This document shows positions 7,256-16,407 of a stretch of 64,000 nt of DNA, one piece after another; the stretch's first letter is position 1; every line of letters begins with the position of its first letter. Location of the stretch: the NCBI RefSeq assembly GCF_026540895.1, contig NZ_JALNUR010000009.1, positions 34,707 through 98,706 on the forward strand, given 5' to 3'. The translations under genes and the position numbers were made by a program. This stretch comes from Sphingomonas sp. GM_Shp_1. Lineage in GTDB: Bacteria > Pseudomonadota > Alphaproteobacteria > Sphingomonadales > Sphingomonadaceae. The notes below the pieces were generated by a model. That model was not told the origin of the DNA. It searched no databases and was given only the letters and a program-made list of their open reading frames with translations.

Positions 7256-9229
7256 TCAGCGCGCCATCACCGCCGACTGGTCGAGCGGCACCACCGGCAG
7301 CCAGACCCGGCTGGCATTGGCCCCGCCATGCTCCAGCGTGATCGTCGCCTTGCGATAGTCGCCGGCCTTGGCGGTGAAGATGTTGGGCACGAAGGTCTGC
7401 GGATTGCGGTCGTAGAGCGGGAAAAGGCTGGACTGAACCTGGATCATGATCCGGTGCCCCGGCTGGAACACATGGTTCACGGTCGGCAGGCGGAACTTAT
7501 ACTCCTGCACCTTGCCCGCCGGAATGGCGGTCGGATTGGCGAAGCTGTTGCGATAGCGGCCCCGGAAGATGTCGAGGCTGATCGGCAACTCATATCCGCC
7601 CATCTTCGCGTTGATGGCATCCTCGGGCGGGAAGACGTCGATGATCTTCACCACGAAATCGCCGTCCGTGCCGGTCGTCCGCGCGAACAGATCGGCGATG
7701 GGCGCGCCCGACACGCGCACCGCCTTGGTCAGGACGGGCGTGCTATAGGTGACGACATCGGTGCGGCCATCGACATGCCGCTGGTCGCTGACCAGCCAGT
7801 CGCCCCAGCGGCCGTCGTCGAAATTGACCGGGCGCGACAGATGCGGGACCGGATTGGCGGGATCGGAGACATAGGCATCCTGCCCCGTCCCCGGCTTGTC
7901 GAAGCTCAACCCCTTGCCGTCCGCCAGATAGAGCGGGGTGAGCGGGGCGGCGCAACCCGTCTGGCAGGCGAGCGGCCACTGGGTCAGCTTGTCCCAGTGA
8001 TTTTCGCCGGTGTTGTAGATGGCGGCGCTGGGCAGGTTCGCCGCCGGGCCATCCTTCAGATACTGGTTGAACAGCGGCAGGACCATGTCCTCGCGGAACT
8101 GCTTGGCGGTGTCGCCATTCCACTGGAACGGCCCCAGGCTGCTGCCGGTGCGGTTGATCTGGCTGTGCCGCCATGGGCCCATCACCAGGAAATTATTGCC
8201 CAGCTTGCCCTTGGCCTTCAGCGCCTCCCAAGAGGTGATCGCGCCGTACATGTCCTCCTGATCCCACAGCCCCTGTTCCCAGAGGGTGGGCACGTTGGAG
8301 GGGTTCGCCGCGAGCAGCTTGTCGAGTGCCTGACCCTGCCAGTAAAAGTCATAGGACGGGTGCTGCACGACGCGCTGCCACATGGGCAACTGGTCATAGC
8401 CCGACTTCTTGGCCCAGTCGTTCGCCGAGCCGTAGCGGAAATTCTCGTAATCGTCATAGCCGCCGCTCGACGGCGCCTTGCCCTCGCCCTTGTAGCCGGT
8501 CTGCGATCCGATCCAGCCGATATTGGCGAGGCGGAAGGCGCCGTAATGGAACCAGTCGTCGCCCATCCAGCCGTCGATCATCGGGCTTTCGGGCGCGGCG
8601 ACCTTCAGCGCGGGGTGCGGATTGAGCAGCGCCATGACGACGGTGAAGCCCTCATAGGAAGACCCGATCATGCCGACGCGCCCGTTCGACTCGGGCAGGT
8701 TCGCCTTGTTCACCAGCCAGTCGATCGTGTCATAGGCGTCGGTCGTGTGATCGACCTTGGTCGCGTTGAGCGGACCGATGACGGGGCGCGTGACGACATA
8801 GTCGCCCTCCGATCCGTACTTGCCGCGAATGTCCTGATAGACGCGGATATAGCCGGCCTTGGTGAATTCCTCATCGGCCAGCGGCAGCGCCTCGATCATC
8901 CGGGTGCTGTCCGACCGCTTGGCGCGGCCCGCCGCGTTATAGGGGGTGCGGGTCAGCACGATCGGTGCGTTCACCGCACCCTTGGGCACGACGATGACGG
9001 TGTAGAGCTTGGTCCCGTCGCGCATCGGAATCATCACTTCGCGCTTGTCGTAATCGCGCTCGGCGATGTTGGTCGGCGGCGTGAACTTGGCGGGAATGTC
9101 GCTGACCGTGGAGTCGGTCACGACCTTGACCGGGGTGGACGGCCGATCGGCGTCGGCGCGCTGCTGCGCCGTGGCGGGTGACAGGATCGCGAGCGCGCTG
9201 GCGGCGAGCAAAAGGTTACGCAACTTCAT
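7256..9229 (-). CDS. alpha-amino-acid ester hydrolase (CocE/NonD, X-Pro peptidase fold)
   Basis: 657 aa with a signal peptide (MKLRNLLLAASALAILSPATA). The family hydrolyses or transfers alpha-amino acyl groups, including those of aminopenicillins and cephalosporins with a free alpha-amino group. Visible marks: IPMRDGTKLYTVIVVPKG, nucleophile Ser191 in GSSYEG, the run AAPESPMIDGWMGDDWFHYG with aspartates of the carboxylate cluster that binds the amino group, WEQGLWDQEDMYG, and MGPWRHSQ with the likely catalytic His. The C-terminal jelly-roll has VNHVFQPGHRIMIQVQSS. Length and motifs fit the Acetobacter/Xanthomonas enzymes closely. Probably periplasmic; its physiological substrate is unknown. 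Divergent from a GntR regulator. Confidence 0.88.
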   Translation of the reverse strand: MKLRNLLLAASALAILSPATAQQRADADRPSTPVKVVTDSTVSDIPAKFTPPTNIAERDYDKREVMIPMRDGTKLYTVIVVPKGAVNAPIVLTRTPYNAAGRAKRSDSTRMIEALPLADEEFTKAGYIRVYQDIRGKYGSEGDYVVTRPVIGPLNATKVDHTTDAYDTIDWLVNKANLPESNGRVGMIGSSYEGFTVVMALLNPHPALKVAAPESPMIDGWMGDDWFHYGAFRLANIGWIGSQTGYKGEGKAPSSGGYDDYENFRYGSANDWAKKSGYDQLPMWQRVVQHPSYDFYWQGQALDKLLAANPSNVPTLWEQGLWDQEDMYGAITSWEALKAKGKLGNNFLVMGPWRHSQINRTGSSLGPFQWNGDTAKQFREDMVLPLFNQYLKDGPAANLPSAAIYNTGENHWDKLTQWPLACQTGCAAPLTPLYLADGKGLSFDKPGTGQDAYVSDPANPVPHLSRPVNFDDGRWGDWLVSDQRHVDGRTDVVTYSTPVLTKAVRVSGAPIADLFARTTGTDGDFVVKIIDVFPPEDAINAKMGGYELPISLDIFRGRYRNSFANPTAIPAGKVQEYKFRLPTVNHVFQPGHRIMIQVQSSLFPLYDRNPQTFVPNIFTAKAGDYRKATITLEHGGANASRVWLPVVPLDQSAVMAR

Positions 9230-9308
9230 GAAAACGGATCCCCCTCATGGATCGGTTGGTGGCCCATCGTGCCGCGATCAATGCCTCAGGGCAACTGGCC
9301 GATTTTGC

Positions 9309-9321
9309 CATTGATACAATG
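9309..9321. promoter_or_regulatory. candidate GntR/FadR-type operator
   Basis: CATTGATACAATG is a perfect 5-bp dyad with a 3-bp centre, 80 bp upstream of the ester hydrolase and 136 bp upstream of the GntR gene. FadR-subfamily operators are short dyads of this kind. It lies in the divergent intergenic region and could control the hydrolase, the regulator or both. Confidence 0.35.
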
Positions 9322-9456
9322 TCTCATTAACGTGACAAGGCCCCGCGGCATCGGGTAACGGCCTGACACCATGCTTCCCTTTCGCGATCATGGCCCATAG
9401 AAAGGTCTGACAAAGGCGCCAGCAAGCCCCCTTCCCATCGGAGAGGAACAAGTCGA

Positions 9457-10164
9457 GTGACGACAGTGAAGCGACGCGGACCCGCCCATAGCGCCCTGGC
9501 GCGGGACATCGGTGTCGCCATCGTGACCGGGCGGATCGCCACCGGATCGACGCTGCCGGGAGAGGTCGAGATCGCCGAGCAGCGCGGCATGTCGCGCTCC
9601 GTGGTGCGGGAGGCGCTGCGGATGCTGTCCGCCAAGGGACTGGTGGTCAGCAAGCCCAAGGCGGGGACCCGGGTGCGCGAGCGGCTGGAGTGGAACCTGC
9701 TCGACCCCGAACTGCTCGCCTGGATGTTCGAGGGGGAACCGCCCGCCGGTTTCGTCCAGAGCCTGTTCCAGCTTCGCCTGATCGTCGAGCCCGCCGCCGC
9801 CGAACTCGCCGCCGTCAAGCGCGACACCCGCCAATTGTCACGCATGGGGGCCGCGCTGGAGGCGATGGGCGAGAACGGCCTCCACACCGAACAGGGCCGC
9901 GCCGCCGACCAGCTGTTCCACAACATCATCCTGGAGGCGACGGGCAACGAGCTGCTGATCAGCCTGTCGGGCAGCATCGGCGCGGCGGTCCGCTGGACGA
10001 CGCTCTACAAGCATCGCAGCGCCAAGCTGCCCCGCGACTCCATGCCCGAACATCGCCAGCTCTTCGCCGCCATCGCCGAATCCGACGCCGCCGCCGCACG
10101 CGCCGCGACGATCGTGCTGGTCGACCAGGCGCGAGAGGATACCGAGCGCGCGCTGGCGCGGTGA
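9457..10164 (+). CDS. FadR subfamily GntR transcriptional regulator (FCD domain)
   Basis: 235 aa from GTG 9457, preceded by GAGAGGA. Residues about 10-75 are the GntR winged helix: ALARDIGVAIVTGRIATGS, LPGEVEIAEQRGMSRSVVRE (recognition helix), ALRMLSAKGLVVSKPKAGT. Residues about 95-230 are the all-helical FCD domain, with LFQLRLIVEPAAAELAA, a metal-type His in DQLFHNIILEATGN and a second His in MPEHRQLFAAIAESD. Relatives repress sugar-acid and galactonate catabolism. With an alpha-galactosidase nearby a sugar-derived effector is plausible but unproven. Confidence 0.87.
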   Translation: MTTVKRRGPAHSALARDIGVAIVTGRIATGSTLPGEVEIAEQRGMSRSVVREALRMLSAKGLVVSKPKAGTRVRERLEWNLLDPELLAWMFEGEPPAGFVQSLFQLRLIVEPAAAELAAVKRDTRQLSRMGAALEAMGENGLHTEQGRAADQLFHNIILEATGNELLISLSGSIGAAVRWTTLYKHRSAKLPRDSMPEHRQLFAAIAESDAAAARAATIVLVDQAREDTERALAR

Positions 10165-10229
10165 TTTCGCCGAAAAGGGCGGGACGACGCGATCGCCCGA
10201 GAGGGGCGACATCCATTTCGCGTCGTCTT

Positions 10230-10422
10230 CCCTCTCCCCTGGATAGGGGAGAGGGTTAGCGGAGCTTGCCAGCCTACTGGCTAGCGCAGCTTGGGTGAGG
10301 GGTTGAGCGAGCCGCAGGCTCGCGCGCGCTCTGCGCGCCCACCCCTCACCCAGCTCCGACTAAGCCTTTGCTTCGCAATGCCTAAGTCTGCGCAACCCTC
10401 TCCCCTCTATGAGGGGCGAGGG
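10230..10422. repeat. multi-hairpin MITE-like element, copy 1
   Basis: Begins with a 10-bp perfect stem, CCCTCTCCCC-tggata-GGGGAGAGGG (10230-10255). It continues with GGGTGAGGGG paired to a distant CCCCTCACCC, the hairpins GCGAGCC-gca-GGCTCGC (10307-10323) and GCGCGC-tct-GCGCGC (10324-10338), and ends with an imperfect copy of the first stem. Copies 2 and 3 are at 12371-12616 and 49878-50118. Copy 1 has lost the outer terminal repeats. It fills the gap between the GntR and FUSC genes (10165-10444), where no other feature is seen. Confidence 0.85.
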
Positions 10423-10444
10423 AGGAAGAGCCGCTCAATCGAAC

Positions 10445-12298
10445 CTAGGCCCGCGCCCCCGCCCTCTCTCCCAATCGCGCATGCCATGCCAGGGCGGCAC
10501 GCCCGGCCAGGTTGCGCATGTCCTGCAACGACGCCAGATCGGCCTCGCGACGGGTGCGCCGGTGCAACCAGCCGCCGGGATCATGGGCGGCGATCTCCGC
10601 CTCCACGCTCGCGCGCCCGGCGGCGGCGCGCGCGGCCTCGATGACCGCGAACGGCTGATCGCTTTCCACCGCCTCGCCATAGCGGCGATTGGCGCGGATG
10701 CCGTCCTCGATCCGCTTGGGCAAGGGCGGGCCGAAGTCGCTCCGAAAGGCGAGGACCGCGACCAGTGCGGCCAGGCTGCCGACGATATTGTCGATCATCC
10801 GCGCCGACGCGATACCGACGCCCGGATGCAGCATGTCGGTGACCAGCACGAACAGCACCGTCAGGAACATCACGAAAATAGTGTAGTTGACCGAGCGCAA
10901 CGCCATGGTGATCGCGGTCAGGGCCACCGCGACCAGCGCGGGCACGATCGGACCACCGCCGAGCAGGGGCAGCGCGTGCGCCATCATCCCCCCGATCAGG
11001 CTACCCAGGATACGCTCCAGACAGCGCGCCCATGTCACCCGGACGCCGCCTTGAAGCACGACGATCACCGCCATCGCCGCCCAATAGGGATAGCCCAGCC
11101 CGAAGATGATCGCCGCATAATAGACCATGATCAGCCCCCCGGCCTGACGCAGCCCCTGGCGAACCATCGAGACCGGCGAGCCCGTTCCGACCGTCGCCGG
11201 GGCTACCTCCACGGCGGTGTCCCGCCCCGACAGCAGCGACAGCGCCGATCCGAAAGCCGCCGCGCATCCCTGGAACGGATCGTCGGTCAGGACGCCGCGC
11301 ACCGCCCGTATCCTCGCGCACGCCTCCGCCAGCACAGCCTCGGTGCGGGGTCGCTGGCGAAGGGATAGCCACCAGGCGGACACCGCGTCGCGGCACGCCT
11401 TGGCCAGAGCCGCCCGCTCCTCCACCGGCCCGTAGCGATCGATACAGGCCTGATCGAGCGCGAGCAGCGCCCCGAACATCGTCTCCGCCGCCGCCAGTTC
11501 GCGCCGGGCCGTCGCCGCCCGGCCCGGCTCGCTCTCGAAGCGGACCAGCACCTCGCGGAACCGCTCGATCGCCAGACGCACCGCGCGGCGATGCTCGGCA
11601 TGATCGCTATGCCACTGCGCGTCGCGGTGGGGACGGTCGCGCAGCCCGGCGAGGTAATCCGCCATGTCGAGCAGCCGCGCGCTCACCGATTGACCGGCAC
11701 GGCGCAGCGGGTCGAACGCATCGATGCGCCAGAGGAGATTGATCAGCGCATAACTCCACGCCGCTCCGGCGAAGAACGCCATCGCCAACAGGAACGCGGC
11801 ATCCAGCCGGTTCGGAAAGCCGACCGCGACCACCGCCACCACGCCCGACAGCGTGCCGACGAGCCCCCCGAACTTGAGCCGCCCCGCGCCCAACGTCACG
11901 AGGAAGACCAGGAGCGGGCCGACGATCATCGCCGCATGCGGTGCGATCGACGCCGCCCAGGAGCCGACCAGCACCACCGCCGTCCCCCCGGCCACAAAGA
12001 CCGCCAGCAGCCGACGGCGCAGGTGATCCGGCCCCGGCACGTCGCACAGGCATGTCCAGAAGGCGGCATAGACCGCCCACCCCCATTCGCTCCGCCCCGT
12101 CAGGATCGCCAGAAGCAATGGCAGGGCGACCGCCACCGCCGCGCGATAGCCCTCCGCATGGTTCAGATGTTCGGGGACGAGGCTGAACGAGCGCAACTCC
12201 AATCGGCGACCCAGCCTTCGGATCGCTCGTGTCACCCCGTATCGATCGCCCGGAGGCCCCTCGACAAAGCCGCGCTTCGTCACGCAAGTCTCCACCAT
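10445..12298 (-). CDS. FUSC family membrane exporter (YccS/AaeB-like)
   Basis: 617 aa with two membrane blocks: about residues 50-180 (AVAVALPLLLAILTG, LLVFLVTLGAG, GVVAVVAVGF) and about 390-510 (GYPYWAAMAVIVVLQGG, RILGSLIGGMMA, IVPALVAVALTAITMAL, FVMFLTVLFVLVTD). A cytoplasmic helical region lies between them. This duplicated layout and the GYPYWAAMAVIVVLQ motif are typical of fusaric-acid-resistance and aromatic-acid exporters of the inner membrane. No HlyD-type partner is adjacent. The start at 12298 has only a weak ribosome-binding site and may be a few codons off. Confidence 0.85.
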   Translation of the reverse strand: MVETCVTKRGFVEGPPGDRYGVTRAIRRLGRRLELRSFSLVPEHLNHAEGYRAAVAVALPLLLAILTGRSEWGWAVYAAFWTCLCDVPGPDHLRRRLLAVFVAGGTAVVLVGSWAASIAPHAAMIVGPLLVFLVTLGAGRLKFGGLVGTLSGVVAVVAVGFPNRLDAAFLLAMAFFAGAAWSYALINLLWRIDAFDPLRRAGQSVSARLLDMADYLAGLRDRPHRDAQWHSDHAEHRRAVRLAIERFREVLVRFESEPGRAATARRELAAAETMFGALLALDQACIDRYGPVEERAALAKACRDAVSAWWLSLRQRPRTEAVLAEACARIRAVRGVLTDDPFQGCAAAFGSALSLLSGRDTAVEVAPATVGTGSPVSMVRQGLRQAGGLIMVYYAAIIFGLGYPYWAAMAVIVVLQGGVRVTWARCLERILGSLIGGMMAHALPLLGGGPIVPALVAVALTAITMALRSVNYTIFVMFLTVLFVLVTDMLHPGVGIASARMIDNIVGSLAALVAVLAFRSDFGPPLPKRIEDGIRANRRYGEAVESDQPFAVIEAARAAAGRASVEAEIAAHDPGGWLHRRTRREADLASLQDMRNLAGRAALAWHARLGERAGARA

Positions 12299-12370
12299 CC
12301 AACATCGCGCAGTATAGCGGCTTCGCGATCCTGATCCATATTACGGGTGGAGGGGGCCGGCCTAGGGCCA

Positions 12371-12616
12371 ATCCACATTCATGCCACTCCCTCTTCCCTC
12401 TCCCCTGGATAGGGGAGAGGGTTAGCGGAGCTTGCCAGCCTGCTGGCTAGCGCAGCTTGGGTGAGGGGTCGAGCGAGCCAAAGGCTCGCGCGCGCTTTGC
12501 GCGCTCCACCCCTCACCCAGCTCCAACTAGGCCTTTGCTGTGCAAAGCCTAAGTCTGCGCAACCCTCTCCCCTCAGAGAGGGGCGAGGGAAAAGAAGGGC
12601 ATATCTGAATGTCGAT
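12371..12616. repeat. multi-hairpin MITE-like element, copy 2 (most complete)
   Basis: Same architecture as copy 1: first stem at 12396-12421, then GCGAGCC-aaa-GGCTCGC, GCGCGC-ttt-GCGCGC (12490-12504) and a closing imperfect stem ending at 12589. Beyond this core both flanks match copy 3. The outer ends are inverted: an ATCCACATTCA left end (12371-12381) and a TGAATGTCGAT right end (12606-12616), the latter matching the left end of copy 3 in reverse complement. It accounts for most of the 364-bp gap between the FUSC and alpha-galactosidase genes; nothing else is visible there. Confidence 0.85.
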
Positions 12617-12662
12617 CCGGCCTATTGGATGACCGGCCCCCGTCAATGGCGCGCTTCGTCGA

Positions 12663-14915
12663 TCAGTTCACCGCCTCGAACACGAACGCCGTGCCGACAT
12701 AGTCGCCCTTCAACGGCGCGCGCAGCCCTCGGTTCATCCAATAGGCCCCTGACGCCCGCTCCGGCACGCCTGCGGGCCGGGCCGCGCCGTCGAGCATCTT
12801 CACGCCGTAGATCCGCGCCGGGTCCAGCCCCTGCGCATGGATGGCGGCGGGATTGTCGCGCCACATCGACGAATGCAGCATCTGGAACAGCACAGCCTGC
12901 CGTTTGTCGCGACCGACATACATGGTCGCCGCGGTCGCATTGTCGCCGGTCGGCGATTCCAGTCGATAGAGCGCGCCACGCTGCACCGTCTCGCGGATCG
13001 TCTTGTACGCCGCCACCCATTTGCGCGCAGTGGCGAAGTCGGTGTCGGTCCACTTGTCCAGGTTCGCGCCGATGCCCAGCCCGCCCTGCATCGAGGACAG
13101 GAAACGATAATCCAGGCTGGTGACGCGGGTGTTCGCCCAATTGGGGCTGTCGGTCACCCAGGCCATCATGACCGCAACGGGATAGGCGCGGGTGAAGCCG
13201 TCCTGGATAGTCAGCCGGTCGGCGGGGTCGGTATTGTCCGACGGCCAGACCTCATCGGTCAGCCCGATGATCCCCAGGTCGACACGGCCGCCGCCGCCCG
13301 AACACGCCTCGATCTCCAGCTTGGGGTGACGCCGCCGCAATTCGGACAGGATATGATAGAGGTTGCGGACATAATCGACATAGACGCGCTGCTGGTCGGC
13401 GACCGGCTGTTCGGGCCAGCCCGCCTCGGTCCAGTTGCGGTTATAGTCCCACTTCAGGAACGCGATGTCGTTCTCGCTGACCAGCTTATCGAGCACGGCG
13501 AGCAGGTGATCGCGGACATCGGTGCGCGCGAGGTTCAGGACCAGCTGGTTGCGCCCCTCCGTCCGGGGCCGGTCGGGGAAGTTCAGCACCCAGTCGGGAT
13601 GCGCGCGGTACAGGTCGCTGTCGACATTGACCATTTCGGGCTCGACCCACAGGCCGAAGTCCATGCCCAGCCCCGTCACCCGGTCGATCAGGGGTTTCAG
13701 GCCGTTGGGGAATTTGGCCGGGTTGACCGTCCAGTCGCCCAAGCCCGCCTTGTCGGAGTTCCGCGCGCCGAACCAGCCGTCATCGACCACGAAGCGCTCG
13801 ACGCCGATCTTCGCGGCCTTGTCGGCCAGCGCCATCTGCCCCGCCTCGGTCACGTCGAAGGCGGTCGCCTCCCAGCTATTGTACAGGACCGGGCGTACCC
13901 GCGCCTTGTCGCCGTGCGGCAGAATATGGGCCACCTCGAACCGGTGGAAGGTCCGCGACGCGCCGCCCAGCCCCTCGCCCGAATAGCCCGCATAGAAGAT
14001 CGGCGTATCCAGCGTCTCGCCCGGCTTCAACGTCCAGGAGAAGTCATGAGGGTTATACCCGCCCGCGATCCGCACCCGGCCCAGATTGTCCGATGCCACG
14101 CTGATCCGGAAGGATCCCGACCAGGCGAGCGCGCCATACCAGACCGGGCCGTTCACTTCGCTGGTCAGCCCTTCCCGACCGATCGCGAACCAGGGATTGT
14201 TGCCATGGCCGGTCGACCCGCGACGGCTTTCCAGCACGGTCGCGGCGGCCTCGACCGGCACCGTCTTCTGCGTCCATTCGGCGGCGTGGCGACCGGTCAG
14301 ATAATGAAGCCGGTAATCGTCCCCCACCGGCAGCGAGAAGACCGCCGCCGCCAACTGATCGACCCGCACCGGCCCGGCATCGCCGTTGCGCACCTTGGCG
14401 GAGCGCGCGACGATGCCGGTTTCCGGATCGATGGTGTAGGTCAGGGTGACGAACAGCGGTCGCCGGATATCGGCGAGTTCGACGGTCAGCGTCTCGCCGC
14501 TGGCCTTGTGGCTGCGATATTTCAGGACCAGGTCGCGATTGCCATCGGCGAACAGCGCCTTGACACCCGGCTCGCTGACCAGCCCCTCGCCCTGCCCCGG
14601 ATATTCCTGAAGCGTCACCGATCCGGCGGGATCGAAGCCCGACAATTCGCCCGGCGCCTTCAGGACGATGGGGTCACCCGTCTTGACCGGATCGCCCGAG
14701 ACCAGCGGATCGCCGTCCGCCAGCGCCGAACCCCAATAGAGCGGCTGGAGATAGCCCTTCTCATCCACCCCCATGGCATAGGTGACGCCGCCGCCGTCGA
14801 GCCGGAAGACCCTCGCCCCCGCAGGCGCCGTGACCTTGGCCGAGACCGGCGCGGCCCCCGTAACGGCGACCGCCGCCATGCCCATTCCCGCCAGAACGAC
14901 GTTCCGCCAGCGCAT
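12663..14915 (-). CDS. alpha-galactosidase, glycoside hydrolase family 36
   Basis: Retaining enzyme releasing terminal alpha-galactosyl units from melibiose, raffinose or galactomannan. The start at 14915 (MRWRNVVLAGMGMAAVAVTG) has AGGAGAG upstream and gives 750 aa with a signal peptide ending near APVSA; a longer frame from 14942 is less likely. GH36 marks: NSWEATAFDVTE, FVVDDGWFGARNSDKAGLGD, GLWVEPEMVN, nucleophile Asp490 in LKWDYNRNW, ACSGGGGRVDLG, and acid/base Asp560 in WPSDNTDP. Export suggests the enzyme acts on oligosaccharides in the periplasm. No sugar transporter or TonB receptor is adjacent. Confidence 0.94.
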   Translation of the reverse strand: MRWRNVVLAGMGMAAVAVTGAAPVSAKVTAPAGARVFRLDGGGVTYAMGVDEKGYLQPLYWGSALADGDPLVSGDPVKTGDPIVLKAPGELSGFDPAGSVTLQEYPGQGEGLVSEPGVKALFADGNRDLVLKYRSHKASGETLTVELADIRRPLFVTLTYTIDPETGIVARSAKVRNGDAGPVRVDQLAAAVFSLPVGDDYRLHYLTGRHAAEWTQKTVPVEAAATVLESRRGSTGHGNNPWFAIGREGLTSEVNGPVWYGALAWSGSFRISVASDNLGRVRIAGGYNPHDFSWTLKPGETLDTPIFYAGYSGEGLGGASRTFHRFEVAHILPHGDKARVRPVLYNSWEATAFDVTEAGQMALADKAAKIGVERFVVDDGWFGARNSDKAGLGDWTVNPAKFPNGLKPLIDRVTGLGMDFGLWVEPEMVNVDSDLYRAHPDWVLNFPDRPRTEGRNQLVLNLARTDVRDHLLAVLDKLVSENDIAFLKWDYNRNWTEAGWPEQPVADQQRVYVDYVRNLYHILSELRRRHPKLEIEACSGGGGRVDLGIIGLTDEVWPSDNTDPADRLTIQDGFTRAYPVAVMMAWVTDSPNWANTRVTSLDYRFLSSMQGGLGIGANLDKWTDTDFATARKWVAAYKTIRETVQRGALYRLESPTGDNATAATMYVGRDKRQAVLFQMLHSSMWRDNPAAIHAQGLDPARIYGVKMLDGAARPAGVPERASGAYWMNRGLRAPLKGDYVGTAFVFEAVN

Positions 14916-15007
14916 CCCACTCTCCTGCCCAATTTTCTGCAAAGCTTTGCATTAAGTCTGACATACCGGCAGGATGTGGCGCAAGGACTTGTTTGGGCGC
15001 GATCCTG

Positions 15008-16255
15008 TCAGCCGAGCGGCCAAAGCGTCTTGAGCGGTCGTTGCGGGTCCGCCAAAGCCTCGTCCGGCACCACCGCGCCGTCGGCGACCAGCGCCTTCCC
15101 CTGCACGAAGTCGCGCATGGCGTTGACGCAGTCGAGTGCAATCACCCGGTCGCCCCGCAGATAGACAACGGAAAAGCTGCGGCCCGCCGGATCGCCGCGC
15201 AGGATCGCGCGGTCATGCCCGGCGGACAGGCCGACCGTCTGCAACTTCAAATCATATTGATTGGACCAGAACCAGGGCACCGCATGATAGGCGACATCCT
15301 TGCCCATGATCGTCCGCGCGGCGACCGTCGCCTGATCATGCGCGTTCTGCACCGACTCCAGCCGGATCACCGCGCCATCGGCGAAGGCGTTGGCATGGGC
15401 GGCGCAATCACCGATCGCGAAGACATGCGGCAGGCTGGTCCGCCCCTGTGCATCCACCGTCACGCCATTGTCGCCCTCCGCGCCCGCCGCGATCAACGGT
15501 TCGACCGAGGGGATGATGCCGATGCCGACGATCGCCATCTGCGCAGGGAGGACGATGCCATCGGCAAGGCGCACGCCACTGATCGCCCCCTCCCCTTCGA
15601 GGCAGGCGACACTCTCGTTCAGGCGGACCGTCACGCCGTGCGCGCGGTGTTCGGCCTCGTAGAAACGGGACAGGGCCTCGCCCGCGACGCGCGCCAGCAC
15701 GCGGTCCTGTGCCTCGACGATGGTCACCGCCTTGCCGAATTTGGTCAGGACGGCGGCGGCCTCCAGCCCGATATAGCCGCCGCCGATCACCACCACCTCG
15801 CGAACATCGGGCAGTTCCGCGATCAGCCGATCGACATCTGCGCGGCTGCGGACGCTGTGCACGCCCGACAGGTCATGCCCGTCGCAGGACAGCCGCCGCG
15901 CATGGCCGCCCGCCGCCCAGATCAGCGTGCCATATTCGACCAACGCCCCGGCCTCCGTGGTCAGACAGCGCGCCTCCGCATCGACCGCGACGGTCCGCTC
16001 GGCCAGGCGAAGGGTGACGGCCCGCTCGTTCCAGAAGCGTTCGGGGCGGATCAGGATGCGCTCGAACAGCTTGTCCCCGGCCAGATACTCCTTGGACAGC
16101 GGCGGGCGCTCATAGGGCGGATAGGCTTCCTCGCCGATCATCGCGATCGTGCCGTCGAACCCTTCCTGGCGCAGCGCGATCGCCGCCTGCGCGCCCGCAT
16201 GGCCGGTGCCGATGATGACGATATCGTAAGAGGTCGTGGTGGAACTGTCGCTCAT
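15008..16255 (-). CDS. ferredoxin/rubredoxin reductase-type FAD oxidoreductase
   Basis: 415 aa. The N-terminal FAD fold shows YDIVIIGTGHAGAQAAIALR and YPPYERPPLSKEYLAG, the PPLSKxYL motif of class I dioxygenase-type ferredoxin reductases. A second dinucleotide fold for NAD(P)H has VVVIGGGYIGLEAAAVLTKF, then FAD contact FAIGDCAAHAN and a C-terminal domain with WFWSNQYDLKLQTVGL. The family passes electrons from NAD(P)H to small iron-sulfur proteins serving P450s or oxygenases. No such partner gene is adjacent. Confidence 0.9.
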   Translation of the reverse strand: MSDSSTTTSYDIVIIGTGHAGAQAAIALRQEGFDGTIAMIGEEAYPPYERPPLSKEYLAGDKLFERILIRPERFWNERAVTLRLAERTVAVDAEARCLTTEAGALVEYGTLIWAAGGHARRLSCDGHDLSGVHSVRSRADVDRLIAELPDVREVVVIGGGYIGLEAAAVLTKFGKAVTIVEAQDRVLARVAGEALSRFYEAEHRAHGVTVRLNESVACLEGEGAISGVRLADGIVLPAQMAIVGIGIIPSVEPLIAAGAEGDNGVTVDAQGRTSLPHVFAIGDCAAHANAFADGAVIRLESVQNAHDQATVAARTIMGKDVAYHAVPWFWSNQYDLKLQTVGLSAGHDRAILRGDPAGRSFSVVYLRGDRVIALDCVNAMRDFVQGKALVADGAVVPDEALADPQRPLKTLWPLG

Positions 16256-16407
16256 CCGCCGTCCCTAGGATGGAAGCAGGGCCCCTGCCAATCTCCCTGA
16301 CACATCATCATGAGCCCGTCCCATGACAAAGCGTTGCGAGTGCGAAAGAGCGTCTTCAATCGCGCCGCGCTTGCCGCTAGGGAAAGAGCAAATCCTCAGG
16401 AGACACC

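Noticed and set aside
12837..15164. 775-codon open frame on the plus strand
   Set aside because: It is antisense to the well-supported alpha-galactosidase and runs into the flavoprotein gene. Its translation is rich in Arg, Gly, Gln and His without any domain motif, as expected for an opposite-strand frame in G/C-rich DNA.
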